This document shows positions 11,795 to 21,597 of a stretch of 64,000 nt of DNA, piece after piece. The translations under genes were made by a program, and so were the position numbers. How positions within the stretch are numbered: the stretch's first letter is position 1; each line of letters begins with the position of its first letter. Location of the stretch: NCBI GenBank assembly GCA_023266355.1, contig JAHFQM010000001.1, positions 580,115 to 644,114 of the forward strand. The letters run 5' to 3'. The stretch is from Aquabacterium sp. (lineage in GTDB: Bacteria; Pseudomonadota; Gammaproteobacteria; Burkholderiales; Burkholderiaceae_C). The notes beneath the pieces were generated by a model, which saw only the letters and a list, made by a program, of their open reading frames with translations, had not been told where the DNA came from and did no database searches.

Positions 11795-14389
11795 TCAAGC
11801 AGCCTTCACGTCCTTGGCGGTCTCCACGTACTCTTCGATCTGGTTGAAGTTCAGGTACTTGTAGATCTTGTCGGCGTCCTTGGACACCACGCCGATCTCG
11901 GCCAGGTACTCTGCCGGCGTCGGCAGCTTGCCCAGCTTGGAGGCCACGGCGGTCAGCTCGGCCGAGCCCAGGAACACGTTGGTGTTCTTGCCCAGGCGGT
12001 TCGGGAAGTTGCGCGTCGAGGTCGAGATGCAGGTCGAGCCTTCCTTGATCTGCGCCTGGTTGCCCATGCACAGCGAGCAGCCAGGCATCTCGGTGCGAGC
12101 GCCGGCGGTGCCGAAGGTGTTGTAGAAGCCTTCCTTGGTCAGCTCGGCGGCGTCCATCTTGGTCGGCGGGGCGACCCACAGGCGCACCGGGATGTCCTTC
12201 TTGCCTTCCAGCAGCTTGCCGGCGGCGCGGAAGTGACCGATGTTGGTCATGCACGAACCGATGAAGGCTTCGTCGATCTTGGTGCCGGCGACTTCGGACA
12301 GGAACTTGGCGTCGTCCGGGTCGTTCGGGCAGCAGACGATCGGCTCCTTGATGTCGGCCAGGTCGATCTCGATGATGGCGGCGTACTCGGCGTCGGCGTC
12401 GGCTTCCAGCAGGGTCTGGTTGGCCAACCAAGCTTCTTGGGCTTCGATGCGGCGCTGCAGGGTGCGGGCGTCGGCGTAACCGTCGGCGATCATGTTCTTC
12501 ATCAGAACGATGTTCGACTTCAGGTACTCGGCAACCGGTTCCTTGTTCAGCTTGATGGTGCAACCGGCGGCAGAGCGCTCGGCCGAAGCATCGGACAGCT
12601 CGAACGCTTGCTCGACCTTCAGGTCAGGCAGGCCTTCGATTTCCAGCACGCGGCCCGAGAAGATGTTCTTCTTGCCGGCCTTGGCCACGGTCAGCAGACC
12701 GGCCTTGATGGCGTACAGGGGGATGGCATGCACCAGGTCACGCAGGGTGACGCCAGGCTGCATCTGGCCCTTGAAGCGCACCAGCACCGATTCCGGCATG
12801 TCCAGGGGCATCACGCCCGTGGCAGCGCCGAAGGCGACCAGGCCCGAACCGGCGGGGAAGGAGATGCCGATGGGGAAGCGGGTGTGCGAGTCGCCACCGG
12901 TGCCGACGGTGTCGGGCAGCAGCAGGCGGTTCAGCCACGAGTGGATCACGCCGTCGCCCGGACGCAGGGCCACGCCGCCGCGGTTCGAGATGAAGGCGGG
13001 CAGTTCGCGGTGCATCTTCACGTCCACGGGCTTCGGATAAGCCGCGGTGTGGCAGAACGATTGCATCACCAGGTCAGCGCTGAAGCCCAGGCAAGCCAGG
13101 TCCTTCAGCTCGTCGCGGGTCATCGGGCCGGTGGTGTCTTGCGAACCCACGGTGGTCATCTTCGGCTCGCAGTAGGTGCCGGGACGCACGCCCTGGCCTT
13201 CAGGCAGGCCGACAGCGCGACCGACCATCTTCTGCGCCAGGGTGAAGCCCTTGCCGCTGTCGGCAGGGGCTTGCGGCAGGCGGAAAGCGGTGGAGGCGGG
13301 CAGGTTCAGGAACTCACGGGCCTTGCTGGTCAGCGAGCGACCGATGATCAGGTTGATGCGGCCGCCAGCTTGGACTTCGTCCAGCAGGACTTGCGACTTC
13401 AACTCGAACTTGGCAGCCACGGCGCCGTTCTTCTCGATCTTGCCTTCGTACGGGTAGACGTCGATCACGTCACCCATTTCGAACGCGGTCACGTCCACTT
13501 CGATGGGCAGCGAGCCGGAGTCTTCCTGCGTGTTGAAGAAGATGGGGGCGATCTTGCCGCCCAGGGTCACGCCGCCGAAGCGCTTGTTGGGCACGAAGGG
13601 GATGTCTTCGCCCGTGGCCCAGATCACGCTGTTGGTGGCCGACTTGCGCGAAGAACCGGTGCCGACCACGTCGCCCACGTAAGCAACCAGGTTGCCCTTC
13701 TTCTTCAGGTCTTCGATGAACTGCATCGGGCCGCGCTTGCCGTCTTCTTCGGGCTTGAAGGCCGCGTCAGGACGGGTGTTCTTGAGCATCGCCAGATAGT
13801 GCATCGGGATGTCAGGGCGGCTCCAGGCGTCCGGAGCGGGCGACAGGTCGTCGGTGTTGGTTTCGCCGGGCACCTTGAACACGGTCACGGTGATCTTTTC
13901 GGCGACCTTCGGGCGGGTGGTGAACCACTCGGCGTCGGCCCAGGACTGGATCACGGCCTTGGCGTTGGCGTTGCCTGCCTTGGACAGTTCGGTGACGTCG
14001 TGGAAGGCGTCGAACATCAGCAGGGTCTTCTTCAGCGCTTCAGCGGCCACGCCACCGACTTCTGCGTCGGACAGCAGGTCGATCAGGGGCTTGACGTTGT
14101 AGCCGCCGACCATGGTGCCCAGCAGCTCGGTGGCCTTGGCCTTGGAGATCAGCTTGGCGACGACATCGCCGTGGGCCACGGCCGACAGGAAGGAGGCCTT
14201 CACCTTGGCGGCATCGTCCACGCCCGGGGGCACGCGGTGGGTCAGCAGGTCGAGCAGGAACGCATCTTCGCCAGCAGGCGGGTTCTTGATCAGCTCGATC
14301 AGCTCGGCAACTTGCGGAGCGGTCAGGGGCAGGGGGGGAATGCCAAGAGCAGCGCGCTCGGCAACGTGTTGGCGGTAGGCTTGCAACAT
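11795..14389 (-). CDS. acnB: Aconitate hydratase B (bifunctional, 2-methylisocitrate dehydratase)
   Basis: Main TCA-cycle aconitase; family members also hydrate 2-methyl-cis-aconitate. The 864-residue protein has the AcnB order: HEAT-like domain ([34 protein letters not shown]), swivel domain, then the Fe-S catalytic core with [35 protein letters not shown] and the cluster-ligand pair in [12 protein letters not shown]. The start at 14389 (MLQAYRQ) matches AcnB; the frame remains open 15 codons further. A degenerate copy of the gntR/mdh palindrome lies 70-87 bp upstream. Terminators before and after imply a single-gene transcript. Since AcnD is also present, AcnB is probably used mostly for citrate. 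Confidence 0.97.
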   Translation of the reverse strand: MLQAYRQHVAERAALGIPPLPLTAPQVAELIELIKNPPAGEDAFLLDLLTHRVPPGVDDAAKVKASFLSAVAHGDVVAKLISKAKATELLGTMVGGYNVKPLIDLLSDAEVGGVAAEALKKTLLMFDAFHDVTELSKAGNANAKAVIQSWADAEWFTTRPKVAEKITVTVFKVPGETNTDDLSPAPDAWSRPDIPMHYLAMLKNTRPDAAFKPEEDGKRGPMQFIEDLKKKGNLVAYVGDVVGTGSSRKSATNSVIWATGEDIPFVPNKRFGGVTLGGKIAPIFFNTQEDSGSLPIEVDVTAFEMGDVIDVYPYEGKIEKNGAVAAKFELKSQVLLDEVQAGGRINLIIGRSLTSKAREFLNLPASTAFRLPQAPADSGKGFTLAQKMVGRAVGLPEGQGVRPGTYCEPKMTTVGSQDTTGPMTRDELKDLACLGFSADLVMQSFCHTAAYPKPVDVKMHRELPAFISNRGGVALRPGDGVIHSWLNRLLLPDTVGTGGDSHTRFPIGISFPAGSGLVAFGAATGVMPLDMPESVLVRFKGQMQPGVTLRDLVHAIPLYAIKAGLLTVAKAGKKNIFSGRVLEIEGLPDLKVEQAFELSDASAERSAAGCTIKLNKEPVAEYLKSNIVLMKNMIADGYADARTLQRRIEAQEAWLANQTLLEADADAEYAAIIEIDLADIKEPIVCCPNDPDDAKFLSEVAGTKIDEAFIGSCMTNIGHFRAAGKLLEGKKDIPVRLWVAPPTKMDAAELTKEGFYNTFGTAGARTEMPGCSLCMGNQAQIKEGSTCISTSTRNFPNRLGKNTNVFLGSAELTAVASKLGKLPTPAEYLAEIGVVSKDADKIYKYLNFNQIEEYVETAKDVKAA

Positions 14390-14458
14390 GGTGTTCACCT
14401 GGTGAGGATGGGGACAGGAGCGGGTTCTCCGCATGGGCGCGGGTCACACTGCCGGCGC

Positions 14459-14476
14459 AAGTCTTATAGAAGACTT
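14459..14476. promoter_or_regulatory. Candidate GntR operator upstream of acnB
   Basis: The 18-bp sequence AAGTCTTATAGAAGACTT is an inverted repeat with one mismatched pair. It matches the perfect palindrome at 28756-28773 at 15 of 18 positions, including TCTTATA and AAGAC. It lies 70-87 bp upstream of the acnB start and contains a TATAAG-like -10 sequence on the minus strand, which would suit repression by occlusion. Binding by the GntR protein encoded at 28900 is inference from the shared motif. Confidence 0.55.
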
Positions 14477-14562
14477 GGGCGGGCCGCTATTGTCGCTCAG
14501 GAATGGCGTTTTGACCATGTTTTGAAGGGCATCTTGTGGGGCTTGTGGCGCGTGAGATGCAA

Positions 14563-14590
14563 GAAAAAAGCCCGCACGGTGGCGGGCTTC
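14563..14590 (-). terminator. Rho-independent terminator after the small secreted protein gene
   Basis: Minus-strand stem AAGCCCGC/GCGGGCTT of 8 bp with a 6-nt loop, followed by a run of six T. It lies 53 bp after the stop of the gene at 14643-15179 and upstream of the acnB promoter region, so it insulates acnB from the prp operon. Confidence 0.85.
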
Positions 14591-14642
14591 GGTGAATGGC
14601 CGCGCCGCGCGGCATGTGCCTCGCGGTCGACGCATCAGCGCA

Positions 14643-15179
14643 TCAGCGCGGGTCGAAAATGGAGGGGCGCGGTGGCTGGCTGGCCAGGTCGGCTTCGGCC
14701 TTGCGTTGCACCTCGTGCACGCAGGCATCGACCAGGCGCTTGCCCGATTTGGTGTCCAGCACCATGGACTTGGTGAGGATCTGCACCAGCAGGGCCTGGC
14801 CGCGCACGTCTTCGAGGCGGATGGCGCCGGTGGCCGATTGCACGGGCTTCATCACCCAGGCCTGGCGGTCCAGGGCGAGGTTGACGTAGCCGGGGTGGGC
14901 ATCGTTGCGGTCCACCGTGATGCGGCGGCCGAACTCACAGTCATAGCGACCGAGCAGCACGCGGTCAGCCGCCTGCAACTGCACGTCATCGGCAGCGGCC
15001 AGCACCAGCGGCTTCTCGGCGGCAGCGCCCTTGATCACGGCCTTCGAGGCCTTGGCCGGTGCCGCGGCATGCGCCAGTTGCGGGCCGAAGGTGGCGGCCA
15101 CCATGCCCAGCACCATGCCGGCCGACAGGGCCCAGGTGCGGATGCGTTGGTGGCGACGGATGACGGCGGATGACTTCAT
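14643..15179 (-). CDS. Predicted secreted protein of unknown function
   Basis: Protein of 178 residues. A signal peptide is clear: basic start MKSSAVIRRHQRIR, a hydrophobic core WALSAGMVLGMVAATFG, and a likely signal peptidase I site after QLAHAA. The mature part is about 140 residues. It contains VLLGRYDCEFGRRITVDRN, ALDRQAWVMKPVQSATGA and LVQILTKSMVLDTKSGKRLV, suggesting a small beta-rich periplasmic domain, with one cysteine near the start and one near the C-terminus (VDACVHEV) that could pair. It lies 126 bp downstream of prpF in the same direction and has its own terminator, so it could be the last gene of the prp transcript or a separate unit. I do not recognise a characterised family. 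Confidence 0.75.
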   Translation of the reverse strand: MKSSAVIRRHQRIRTWALSAGMVLGMVAATFGPQLAHAAAPAKASKAVIKGAAAEKPLVLAAADDVQLQAADRVLLGRYDCEFGRRITVDRNDAHPGYVNLALDRQAWVMKPVQSATGAIRLEDVRGQALLVQILTKSMVLDTKSGKRLVDACVHEVQRKAEADLASQPPRPSIFDPR

Positions 15180-15305
15180 GTTGCTGCAAACCTCGGGACG
15201 TGTGTCAGGACGTGCGCGGGATGCGTGGCACCCGCAGCGTTGCTCATCTGCCGATCTTGCCACCGATCGGGCGCGCCAGTGTGTGACAAGTGTCAGCGCG
15301 GTTTG

Positions 15306-16517
15306 TCAGAACGCGTCACCGGGCACGCGCACCCAGCCTTCCATGAGGATGCGGGCGCTGCGGCTCATGATGGCCTTGGTCACCGTCCATTGACCGTTGA
15401 CTTGGCTGGCCTGGGCGCCCACGCGCAGGGTGCCCGAGGGGTGGCCAAAACAGACAGATTCAGGGGCCGCTTCGCGCTCGCCGCCGCCAGCAGCCAGGTT
15501 GACCAGCGTGCCGGGGATGGCCGCCGCCGTGCCGATGGCCACCGCGCAGGTGCCCATCATGGCGTGGTGCAGCTTGCCCATGGACAGGGCGCGCACCAAC
15601 AGGTCCACCTCGCCGGCGTCGATGGTCTTGCCGCTGGAGGCGGTGTAGGTCGTGGGCGGCGCGACGAAAGCGATCTTCGGGGTGTGCTGGCGGGTGGCCG
15701 CTTCCTCGGGCGTCTTGATCAGGCCCATGCGCAGGGCGCCGGCCACGCGGATGGCTTCGAAGCGCTTGAGGGCATCGGCGTCACCGTTGATCTGCTCGCG
15801 CAGTTCGGTGCCGGTGTAGCCGATGTCGGCCGCATTGACGAACACGGTCGGGATGCCGGCCGTGATCATCGTGGCTTTGAGGGTGCCCCCCTTGACCACG
15901 GATTCAGGCACCTCCAGGTCATCGACCAGGTTGCCGGTGGGGAACATCGAGCCGCCTTCGTCGCCATCGTCGGACGGGTCCATGAACTCCAGCACGATCT
16001 CGGCGGCGGGGAAGGTCACGCCGTCGAGTTCGAAATCACCGGTTTCCTGCACCTGACCGTTCGTGACGGGCACGTGGGCGATGATGGTTTTCTGGATGTT
16101 GGCCTGCCAGACGCGGATCACGGCCACGCCATGCTCAGGAATGCGCGCAGGGTCCACCAGACCGGCGTGGATGGCGAAGGCGCCCGCGGCGGTGGAGAGG
16201 TTGCCGCAGTTGCCCGACCAATCGACAAAGGGCTTGTCGATCGAGACCTGGCCGTAGAGGTAGTCCACGTCGTGGTCGGGCACGCTGGACTTCGACAGGA
16301 TCACGCACTTGCTGGTGCTGGACGTCGCCCCGCCCATGCCGTCGATGTGGGCGGCGTAGGGGTCGGGGCTGCCGATGACGCGCATGAACAGCTTGTCGCG
16401 CGCGGCGCCGGGCTGCTGGCACGATGCCGGCAGGTCCTGCAGGCGGAAGAACACGCCTTTGCTGGTGCCGCCACGGATGTAGGTGGCGGGGATCTTCACT
16501 TGGGGTGCGTGAGCCAT
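15306..16517 (-). CDS. prpF: 2-methylaconitate cis-trans isomerase PrpF
   Basis: Works with AcnD in the methylcitrate cycle: AcnD dehydrates 2-methylcitrate to a 2-methylaconitate isomer that PrpF converts to the form hydrated to 2-methylisocitrate. The protein is 403 residues with two diaminopimelate-epimerase-like halves. The starting motif YIRGGTSKGVFFR, then DGMGGATSSTSKCVIL, SGNCGNLSTAAGAFAI and MMGTCAVAIGTAAAIPG are characteristic of PrpF. It follows acnD after 18 bp, so the two are translated from one mRNA. A gap of 126 bp separates it from the secreted-protein gene downstream. Confidence 0.97.
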   Translation of the reverse strand: MAHAPQVKIPATYIRGGTSKGVFFRLQDLPASCQQPGAARDKLFMRVIGSPDPYAAHIDGMGGATSSTSKCVILSKSSVPDHDVDYLYGQVSIDKPFVDWSGNCGNLSTAAGAFAIHAGLVDPARIPEHGVAVIRVWQANIQKTIIAHVPVTNGQVQETGDFELDGVTFPAAEIVLEFMDPSDDGDEGGSMFPTGNLVDDLEVPESVVKGGTLKATMITAGIPTVFVNAADIGYTGTELREQINGDADALKRFEAIRVAGALRMGLIKTPEEAATRQHTPKIAFVAPPTTYTASSGKTIDAGEVDLLVRALSMGKLHHAMMGTCAVAIGTAAAIPGTLVNLAAGGGEREAAPESVCFGHPSGTLRVGAQASQVNGQWTVTKAIMSRSARILMEGWVRVPGDAF

Positions 16518-16535
16518 GTCGTTGTCTCCTAGAGG

Positions 16536-19154
16536 TCAGGCCGCTTTGTTCGCTGCCAAGAAGTCTTGGGCAAAACGTTGCAGCACGCCGCCGGCTTCGT
16601 ACACCGACACCTCTTCGGCCGTGTCCAGTCGGCAGGTCATGGGCACCTTGACGACTTCACCGTTCTTGCGGGTGATGACCAGGGTCAGGTCGGCGCGGGG
16701 CTTCAAGGCGCCTTCGACGTCGTAGGTTTCGGTGCCGTCGATGTTCAGGGTCAGGCGGGTGGTGCCTGGCTTGAACTCGAGGGGCATCACGCCCATGCCG
16801 ATCAGGTTGGTGCGGTGGATGCGCTCGAAGCCTTCGGCGGCGATGGCTTCCACGCCGGCCAGGCGCACGCCCTTGGCGGCCCAGTCACGCGAGGAGCCCT
16901 GGCCGTAGTCGGCACCGGCCACGATGATCAGCGGCTGCTTGCGTTCCTGGTAAGCCTCCATGGCCTCCCACATGCGCACGACCTTGCCTTCGGGCTCGAT
17001 GCGGGCCAGCGAGCCGGCCTTCACCTTGCCGTCGGCGTCACGCACCATCTCGTTCTTCAGCGTGGGGTTCGCGAAGGTGGCGCGCATGGCGGTGAGGTGG
17101 TCGCCGCGGTGGGTGGCATAGGAGTTGAAGTCCTCCTCGGGCAGGCCCATCTTGTGCAGGTACTCACCGGCGGCCGAGTTCATCATGATCGCGTTGGACG
17201 GCGACAGGTGGTCGGTGGTGATGTTGTCCGGCAGCACGGCCAGCGGGCGCATGCCCTTGAGCGTGCGTGGGTTGGCGGCCAGGGCGCCGACGCCTTCGGT
17301 GTCCCAGTAGGGCGGGCGGCGGATGTAGGTGGACTGCGGGCGCCAGTCGTACTGCGGGCTCACCTTCACGCCATCGTCGGCCTGGATGGCGAACATCGGT
17401 TCGTACACGGCGCGGTACTGCTCGGGCTTCACCGCGGCCTTGACCACGGCGTCGATCTCGTCGTCCGAAGGCCAGATGTCCTTCAGGCGGATTTCCTTGC
17501 CGTCCACGACCGTCAGCACGTCGTTTTCGATGTCGAAGCGCACGGTGCCGGCGATCGCGTAGGCCACCACCAGAGGGGGCGATGCCAGGAAGGCCTGCTT
17601 GGCATACGGGTGGATGCGGCCGTCGAAGTTGCGGTTGCCCGAGAGCACGGCGGTGGCATACAGGTCGCGGTCCACGATTTCCTGCTGGATGACCGGGTCG
17701 AGCGCGCCCGACATGCCGTTGCAGGTCGTGCAGGCGAAGGCCACGATGCCGAAGCCCAGCTTTTCCAGGTCGCCCATCAAGCCAGCTTCGTTCAGGTAAA
17801 GCTCAACCGCCTTCGAGCCCGGGGCCAGCGAGGACTTCACCCAAGGCTTGCGCGTCAGGCCCAGCTTGTTGGCGTTGCGGGCCAGCAGCGCCGCGGCGAT
17901 CACGTTGCGCGGGTTGGAGGTGTTGGTGCAGCTGGTGATGGCGGCGATGATCACGGCGCCGTCGGGCATGGTGCCCTCACCGGCGGCCGGCATCTGCCAT
18001 GGGCCCGAAATGCCCTTGGCCGCCAAGTCGGACGTGGCCACGCGGGCGTGCGGGTTCGACGGGCCGGCCATGTTGCGCACCACGCTCGACAGGTCGAACG
18101 TCAGCTCGCGCTCATAGACCGCGCTCTTCAGCGAATCCGACCACAGGCCGGCGACCTTGGCGTACGTTTCCACCAGCTTGACCTGGGCGGCATCGCGGCC
18201 GGTCAGGGTCAGGTAGTCCAGGGTCTGGTCGTCGATGCTGAACATGGCGGCGGTGGCGCCGTATTCGGGGGCCATGTTCGAGATGGTGGCGCGGTCGCCG
18301 ATCGTCAGCTTCGAGGCGCCTTCGCCGTGGAATTCGAGGTAAGCACCCACGACCTTGCTCTTGCGCAGGAACTCGGTCAGGGCCAGCACCACGTCGGTGG
18401 CGGTGATGCCGCTCTGGCGTTGGCCGGTCAGCTTCACGCCGACGATTTCAGGCAGGCGCATCCACGAAGCGCGGCCCAGCATCACGTTCTCGGCTTCCAG
18501 GCCGCCGACGCCGATGGCGATCACGCCGAGGGCGTCCACGTGCGGGGTGTGCGAGTCGGTGCCGACGCAGGTGTCGGGGTAGGCCACGCCCTTGTCCGCA
18601 TGGATCACCGGCGACATCTTCTCCAGGTTGATCTGGTGCATGATGCCGTTGCCCGCGGGGATCACGTCCACGTTGGCGAAGGCCTTCTTCGTCCAGTTGA
18701 TGAAGTGGAAGCGGTCTTCGTTGCGGCGCTCTTCGATGTCGCGGTTCTTCTGGAAGGCATCGGGGTCGAAACCGCCGCACTCCACGGCCAGCGAGTGGTC
18801 CACGATCAGCTGCACGGGCACCACGGGGTTCACCTTGGCGGGGTCGCCGCCTTCCTTGGCAATGGCGTCGCGCAGGCCGGCGAGGTCCACCAGCGCGGTC
18901 TGGCCCAGGATGTCGTGGCAGGCCACGCGGGCGGGGAACCAGGGGAAGTCGTGGTCGCGCTTGCGCTCGATGAGCTGCGTCAGCGAACGGGTCACGATGG
19001 CCGGGTCGGCCTTGCGCACGATGTTCTCGGCGTGCACGCGCGAGGTGTAGGGCAGGGTGGCCCAGGCGCCCGGCTGGATGGCGTCAACAGCGGCTTGGGC
19101 GTCGAAGTAGTCCAGCGAGGTGCCGGGCAGGTTCTTGCGGAATGGGGTGGTCAT
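16536..19154 (-). CDS. acnD: Fe/S-dependent 2-methylisocitrate dehydratase AcnD
   Basis: Aconitase-family enzyme that dehydrates 2-methylcitrate in propionate oxidation, replacing PrpD, for which no gene is present here. The protein is 872 residues, in the AcnA/IRP order: N-terminal Fe-S domains with DTCVGTDSHTPHVDALG, ITSCTNTSNPRNVIAAALLA and FACTTCNGMSGALDPV giving three cluster cysteines, then the swivel domain with AGADYGQGSSRDWAAKG. The start MTTPFRKNLPGTSLDYFDAQ is typical of AcnD. It lies 131 bp after prpC, a gap that holds a strong hairpin, and overlaps nothing. AcnD needs PrpF, which follows directly. Confidence 0.97.
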   Translation of the reverse strand: MTTPFRKNLPGTSLDYFDAQAAVDAIQPGAWATLPYTSRVHAENIVRKADPAIVTRSLTQLIERKRDHDFPWFPARVACHDILGQTALVDLAGLRDAIAKEGGDPAKVNPVVPVQLIVDHSLAVECGGFDPDAFQKNRDIEERRNEDRFHFINWTKKAFANVDVIPAGNGIMHQINLEKMSPVIHADKGVAYPDTCVGTDSHTPHVDALGVIAIGVGGLEAENVMLGRASWMRLPEIVGVKLTGQRQSGITATDVVLALTEFLRKSKVVGAYLEFHGEGASKLTIGDRATISNMAPEYGATAAMFSIDDQTLDYLTLTGRDAAQVKLVETYAKVAGLWSDSLKSAVYERELTFDLSSVVRNMAGPSNPHARVATSDLAAKGISGPWQMPAAGEGTMPDGAVIIAAITSCTNTSNPRNVIAAALLARNANKLGLTRKPWVKSSLAPGSKAVELYLNEAGLMGDLEKLGFGIVAFACTTCNGMSGALDPVIQQEIVDRDLYATAVLSGNRNFDGRIHPYAKQAFLASPPLVVAYAIAGTVRFDIENDVLTVVDGKEIRLKDIWPSDDEIDAVVKAAVKPEQYRAVYEPMFAIQADDGVKVSPQYDWRPQSTYIRRPPYWDTEGVGALAANPRTLKGMRPLAVLPDNITTDHLSPSNAIMMNSAAGEYLHKMGLPEEDFNSYATHRGDHLTAMRATFANPTLKNEMVRDADGKVKAGSLARIEPEGKVVRMWEAMEAYQERKQPLIIVAGADYGQGSSRDWAAKGVRLAGVEAIAAEGFERIHRTNLIGMGVMPLEFKPGTTRLTLNIDGTETYDVEGALKPRADLTLVITRKNGEVVKVPMTCRLDTAEEVSVYEAGGVLQRFAQDFLAANKAA

Positions 19155-19225
19155 GGGGCGGCCTCGTGGGGACTGGAGTCTGGGCTGGAGTCTGGAGCGG
19201 TGATCAGGGCGTCGTCAAACGACAA

Positions 19226-19267
19226 GGCGCCACATCGCGACGGATCTCGCGTCGGCAATGTGGCGCC
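19226..19267 (-). repeat. Strong hairpin in the prpC-acnD gap
   Basis: A perfect 10-bp inverted repeat GGCGCCACAT/ATGTGGCGCC encloses a second 5-bp pairing CGACG/CGTCG with a 7-nt loop. On the transcribed minus strand it would fold into a stable two-part stem 18 bp after the prpC stop. There is no U-run after it, so it does not look like a standard terminator. A role as an mRNA-stability or attenuation element that lowers acnD-prpF relative to prpBC is inference. Confidence 0.7.
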
Positions 19268-19285
19268 CTGTGTGTGGCTCAAGGC

Positions 19286-20449
19286 TTACTTGCGGTCCTT
19301 GATGGGCACGAACTTCTGGTCTTCAGGGCCGGTGTAGTTGGCCGAGGGGCGGATGATCTTGCCGTCGATGCGCTGCTCGATCACGTGGGCCGACCAGCCG
19401 CTGGTGCGGGCGATCACGAACAGCGGGGTGAATATGGCAGTGGGCACGCCCATCATGTGGTAGCTCACGGCGCTGAACCAGTCGAGGTTGGGGAACATCT
19501 TCTTGACTTCCCACATCACCGATTCCAGGCGGGCGGCGATGTCGTACATCTTCAGGTTGTTCTCTTCCTTGGACAGGTCCTCGGCCACCTTCTTGATGAC
19601 CACGTTGCGCGGGTCGCTCACGGTGTAGACGGGGTGACCGAAGCCGATCACGACTTCCTTCTTCTCGACGCGGGCGCGGATGTCGGCCTCGGCCTCATCG
19701 GGGTTGTCGTAGCGCTTCTGGATCTCGAAGGCGACTTCGTTGGCGCCACCGTGCTTCGGGCCACGCAGGGCGCCGATGCCACCGGTGATGGCGCTGAACA
19801 TGTCGGAGCCCGTGCCGGCCACCACGCGCGAGGTGAAGGTCGAGGCGTTGAACTCGTGCTCGGCGTACAGGATGAGCGAGGTGTGCATGGCGCGCACCCA
19901 GCTGTCACGCGGCTTTTGGCCGTGCAGCAGGTGCAGGAAGTGGCCGCCGATGGAGTCATCGTCGGTCTCCACGTCGATGCGCTTGCCGTTGTGGCTGTAG
20001 TGGTACCAGTACAGCAGCATCGAGCCCAGCGAGGCCATCAGCTTGTCGGCGATGTCGCGGGCGCCGGGGTGGTTGTGGTCGTCCTTTTCGGGCGAGAGGC
20101 AGCCCAGCACGGACACGCCGGTGCGCATCACGTCCATCGGGTGGGCCGACGGGGGCAGTTGCTCCAGTGCGGTCTTCAGGCCGGCGGGCAGTCCGCGCAG
20201 CGCCTTCAGCTTGGCCTTGTAGCCGGCCAGTTCGGCCACGGTGGGCAGCTTGCCATGCACCAGCAGGTAGGCGATTTCTTCGAACTCGCTGGTCGTGGCC
20301 AGGTCGAGGATGTCGTAGCCGCGGTAGGCCAGGTCGTTGCCGGTGCGGCCGACGGTGCACAGGGCGGTGTTGCCGGCAGCAGTGCCAGAGAGGGCGACGG
20401 ATTTCTTGGGCTTGAAGCCGGGCGTCGTGGTCTCGGGGGTAGCGCTCAT
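19286..20449 (-). CDS. prpC: 2-methylcitrate synthase
   Basis: Condenses propionyl-CoA with oxaloacetate to 2-methylcitrate. The 387-residue length fits PrpC rather than the longer GltA (436 residues, also in this window). Citrate-synthase signatures are present: [11 protein letters not shown] near the start, [20 protein letters not shown] with an active-site His, [16 protein letters not shown], and [14 protein letters not shown]. The start at 20449 ([20 protein letters not shown]) is preferred because a GGAG-like site (CAGGAGACC) lies just upstream and the earlier in-frame residues look like read-through from prpB. It lies 34 bp after prpB in the same operon. Confidence 0.97.
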   Translation of the reverse strand: MSATPETTTPGFKPKKSVALSGTAAGNTALCTVGRTGNDLAYRGYDILDLATTSEFEEIAYLLVHGKLPTVAELAGYKAKLKALRGLPAGLKTALEQLPPSAHPMDVMRTGVSVLGCLSPEKDDHNHPGARDIADKLMASLGSMLLYWYHYSHNGKRIDVETDDDSIGGHFLHLLHGQKPRDSWVRAMHTSLILYAEHEFNASTFTSRVVAGTGSDMFSAITGGIGALRGPKHGGANEVAFEIQKRYDNPDEAEADIRARVEKKEVVIGFGHPVYTVSDPRNVVIKKVAEDLSKEENNLKMYDIAARLESVMWEVKKMFPNLDWFSAVSYHMMGVPTAIFTPLFVIARTSGWSAHVIEQRIDGKIIRPSANYTGPEDQKFVPIKDRK

Positions 20450-20483
20450 GGTCGGGGTCTCCTGGGGGCTGAGGGTGTGTGGC

Positions 20484-21368
20484 TTATTTCTTGGCAGCGA
20501 ACAGGGCGTCCAGCTTGCCTTCGAATGCGTGGTAGTTGATGCGGTCGTACAGCTCTTCGCGCGTCTGCATGATGTCAACGACGCTCTTTTGGTGGCCGTC
20601 ACGGCGGATGGCGGTGTACACGGCTTCGGCGGCCTTGTTCATGGCGCGGAAGGCGCTCAAGGGGTAGAGCACCATGCCCACGCCGGTGGGGCGCAACTCG
20701 TCCACGCTGAACAGCGGGGTCTTGCCGAACTCGGTGATGTTGGCCAGCACGGGCACGTTGACGGCCTTGACGAATTTCTCGTAGGTCGGCAGGTCGTAGG
20801 CGGCTTCGGCAAAGATGCCGTCGGCGCCTGCTTCGACGCAGGCAATGGCGCGCTCGATGGCGGCGTCCACGCCGTGCACCTGGATGGCGTCGGTGCGGGC
20901 GATCAGGAAGAAGTCCTTGTCGGTCTTGGCGTCGGCGGCGGCCTTGACGCGGTCCACCATCTCTTCGGTGGTGACGATTTCCTTGCCGGGACGGTGGCCG
21001 CAGCGCTTGGCGCCGACCTGGTCTTCGATGTGGCAGGCGGCGGCGCCGGCCTTGATCAGGCTCTTGACGGTGCGCTCGATGTTGAAGGCGCTGGGGCCGA
21101 AGCCGGTGTCGATGTCCACCAGCAGCGGGGTGTCGCACACGTCGGTGATGCGGCGCACGTCGATGAGCACGTCTTCCAGGCCGCTGATGCCCAGGTCAGG
21201 CAGGCCCAGCGAGCCAGCCGCCACGCCGCCACCCGACAGGTAGATGGCCTTGTAGCCGGCGCGTTGGGCCAGCAGGGCGTGGTTGGCGTTGATGGCGCCG
21301 ATGATCTGAAGGGGGGATTCTTCCTTCAGGGCTTGGCGAAAGCGTGCGCCGGGGGACAGTTGGGCCAT
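20484..21368 (-). CDS. prpB: 2-methylisocitrate lyase
   Basis: Cleaves 2-methylisocitrate to succinate and pyruvate, the last step of the methylcitrate cycle. The protein is 294 residues of the isocitrate-lyase/PEP-mutase superfamily. Signatures are [37 protein letters not shown], the [12 protein letters not shown] active-site loop with its catalytic cysteine, and [14 protein letters not shown]. It is the first gene of the minus-strand prpBC-acnD-prpF operon. A sigma-54 promoter lies 58-74 bp upstream of its start codon and the activator gene prpR is divergent, so induction by 2-methylcitrate is expected from the family. Confidence 0.97.
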   Translation of the reverse strand: MAQLSPGARFRQALKEESPLQIIGAINANHALLAQRAGYKAIYLSGGGVAAGSLGLPDLGISGLEDVLIDVRRITDVCDTPLLVDIDTGFGPSAFNIERTVKSLIKAGAAACHIEDQVGAKRCGHRPGKEIVTTEEMVDRVKAAADAKTDKDFFLIARTDAIQVHGVDAAIERAIACVEAGADGIFAEAAYDLPTYEKFVKAVNVPVLANITEFGKTPLFSVDELRPTGVGMVLYPLSAFRAMNKAAEAVYTAIRRDGHQKSVVDIMQTREELYDRINYHAFEGKLDALFAAKK

Positions 21369-21425
21369 GTGGATCTCCGTGAGGGGTGTCCGGCAGGCGG
21401 ACGGATGGGATCAGTGACAGGGGTA

Positions 21426-21442
21426 CCGCAACGTGTGTGCCA
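21426..21442 (-). promoter_or_regulatory. Sigma-54 promoter of prpB
   Basis: On the minus strand TGGCAC-ACACG-TTGCG matches the sigma-54 -24/-12 consensus (TGGCAC-N5-TTGCW) at nearly every position, with the GG and GC cores at the right spacing. The predicted transcription start is near 21416, leaving a leader of about 48 nt before prpB. PrpR encoded next door has the sigma-54-contacting GAFTGA loop, so promoter and activator fit. Confidence 0.88.
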
Positions 21443-21550
21443 GGGCGGATCATAGGCGGGCTGCGCTCGGCTGGGGAGCCCCAAGTGCTTGATTTTGTTG
21501 GCTTGACGGCTTGGGTGTTGGGCTGGGTGCTGTGGGGGTGTGTCGCGACA

Positions 21551-21576
21551 TTGTTTCTATTTTGAAACGTTGTTTC
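21551..21576. promoter_or_regulatory. Candidate PrpR upstream activating sites
   Basis: The block contains GTTTC-N6-GAAAC (21553-21568) and, sharing an arm, GAAAC-N3-GTTTC (21564-21576), so three alternating half-sites lie in 24 bp. It is about 110-125 bp upstream of the prpB sigma-54 promoter, a normal enhancer distance, and 22 bp before the prpR start, where bound PrpR could also repress its own gene. Assignment to PrpR is inference from position and symmetry. Confidence 0.6.
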
Positions 21577-21597
21577 GTGTGTGTGCAACAATGCAAC

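Noticed and set aside
11456..14776. Plus-strand open frame of 1106 codons over mrcA and acnB
   Set aside because: It is antisense to two clear genes, is rich in His, Gln, Gly and Val as expected from reverse reading of GC-rich codons, and has no domain.
16566..19337. Plus-strand open frame of 923 codons over acnD
   Set aside because: Antisense to acnD, composition typical of shadow frames in this genome.
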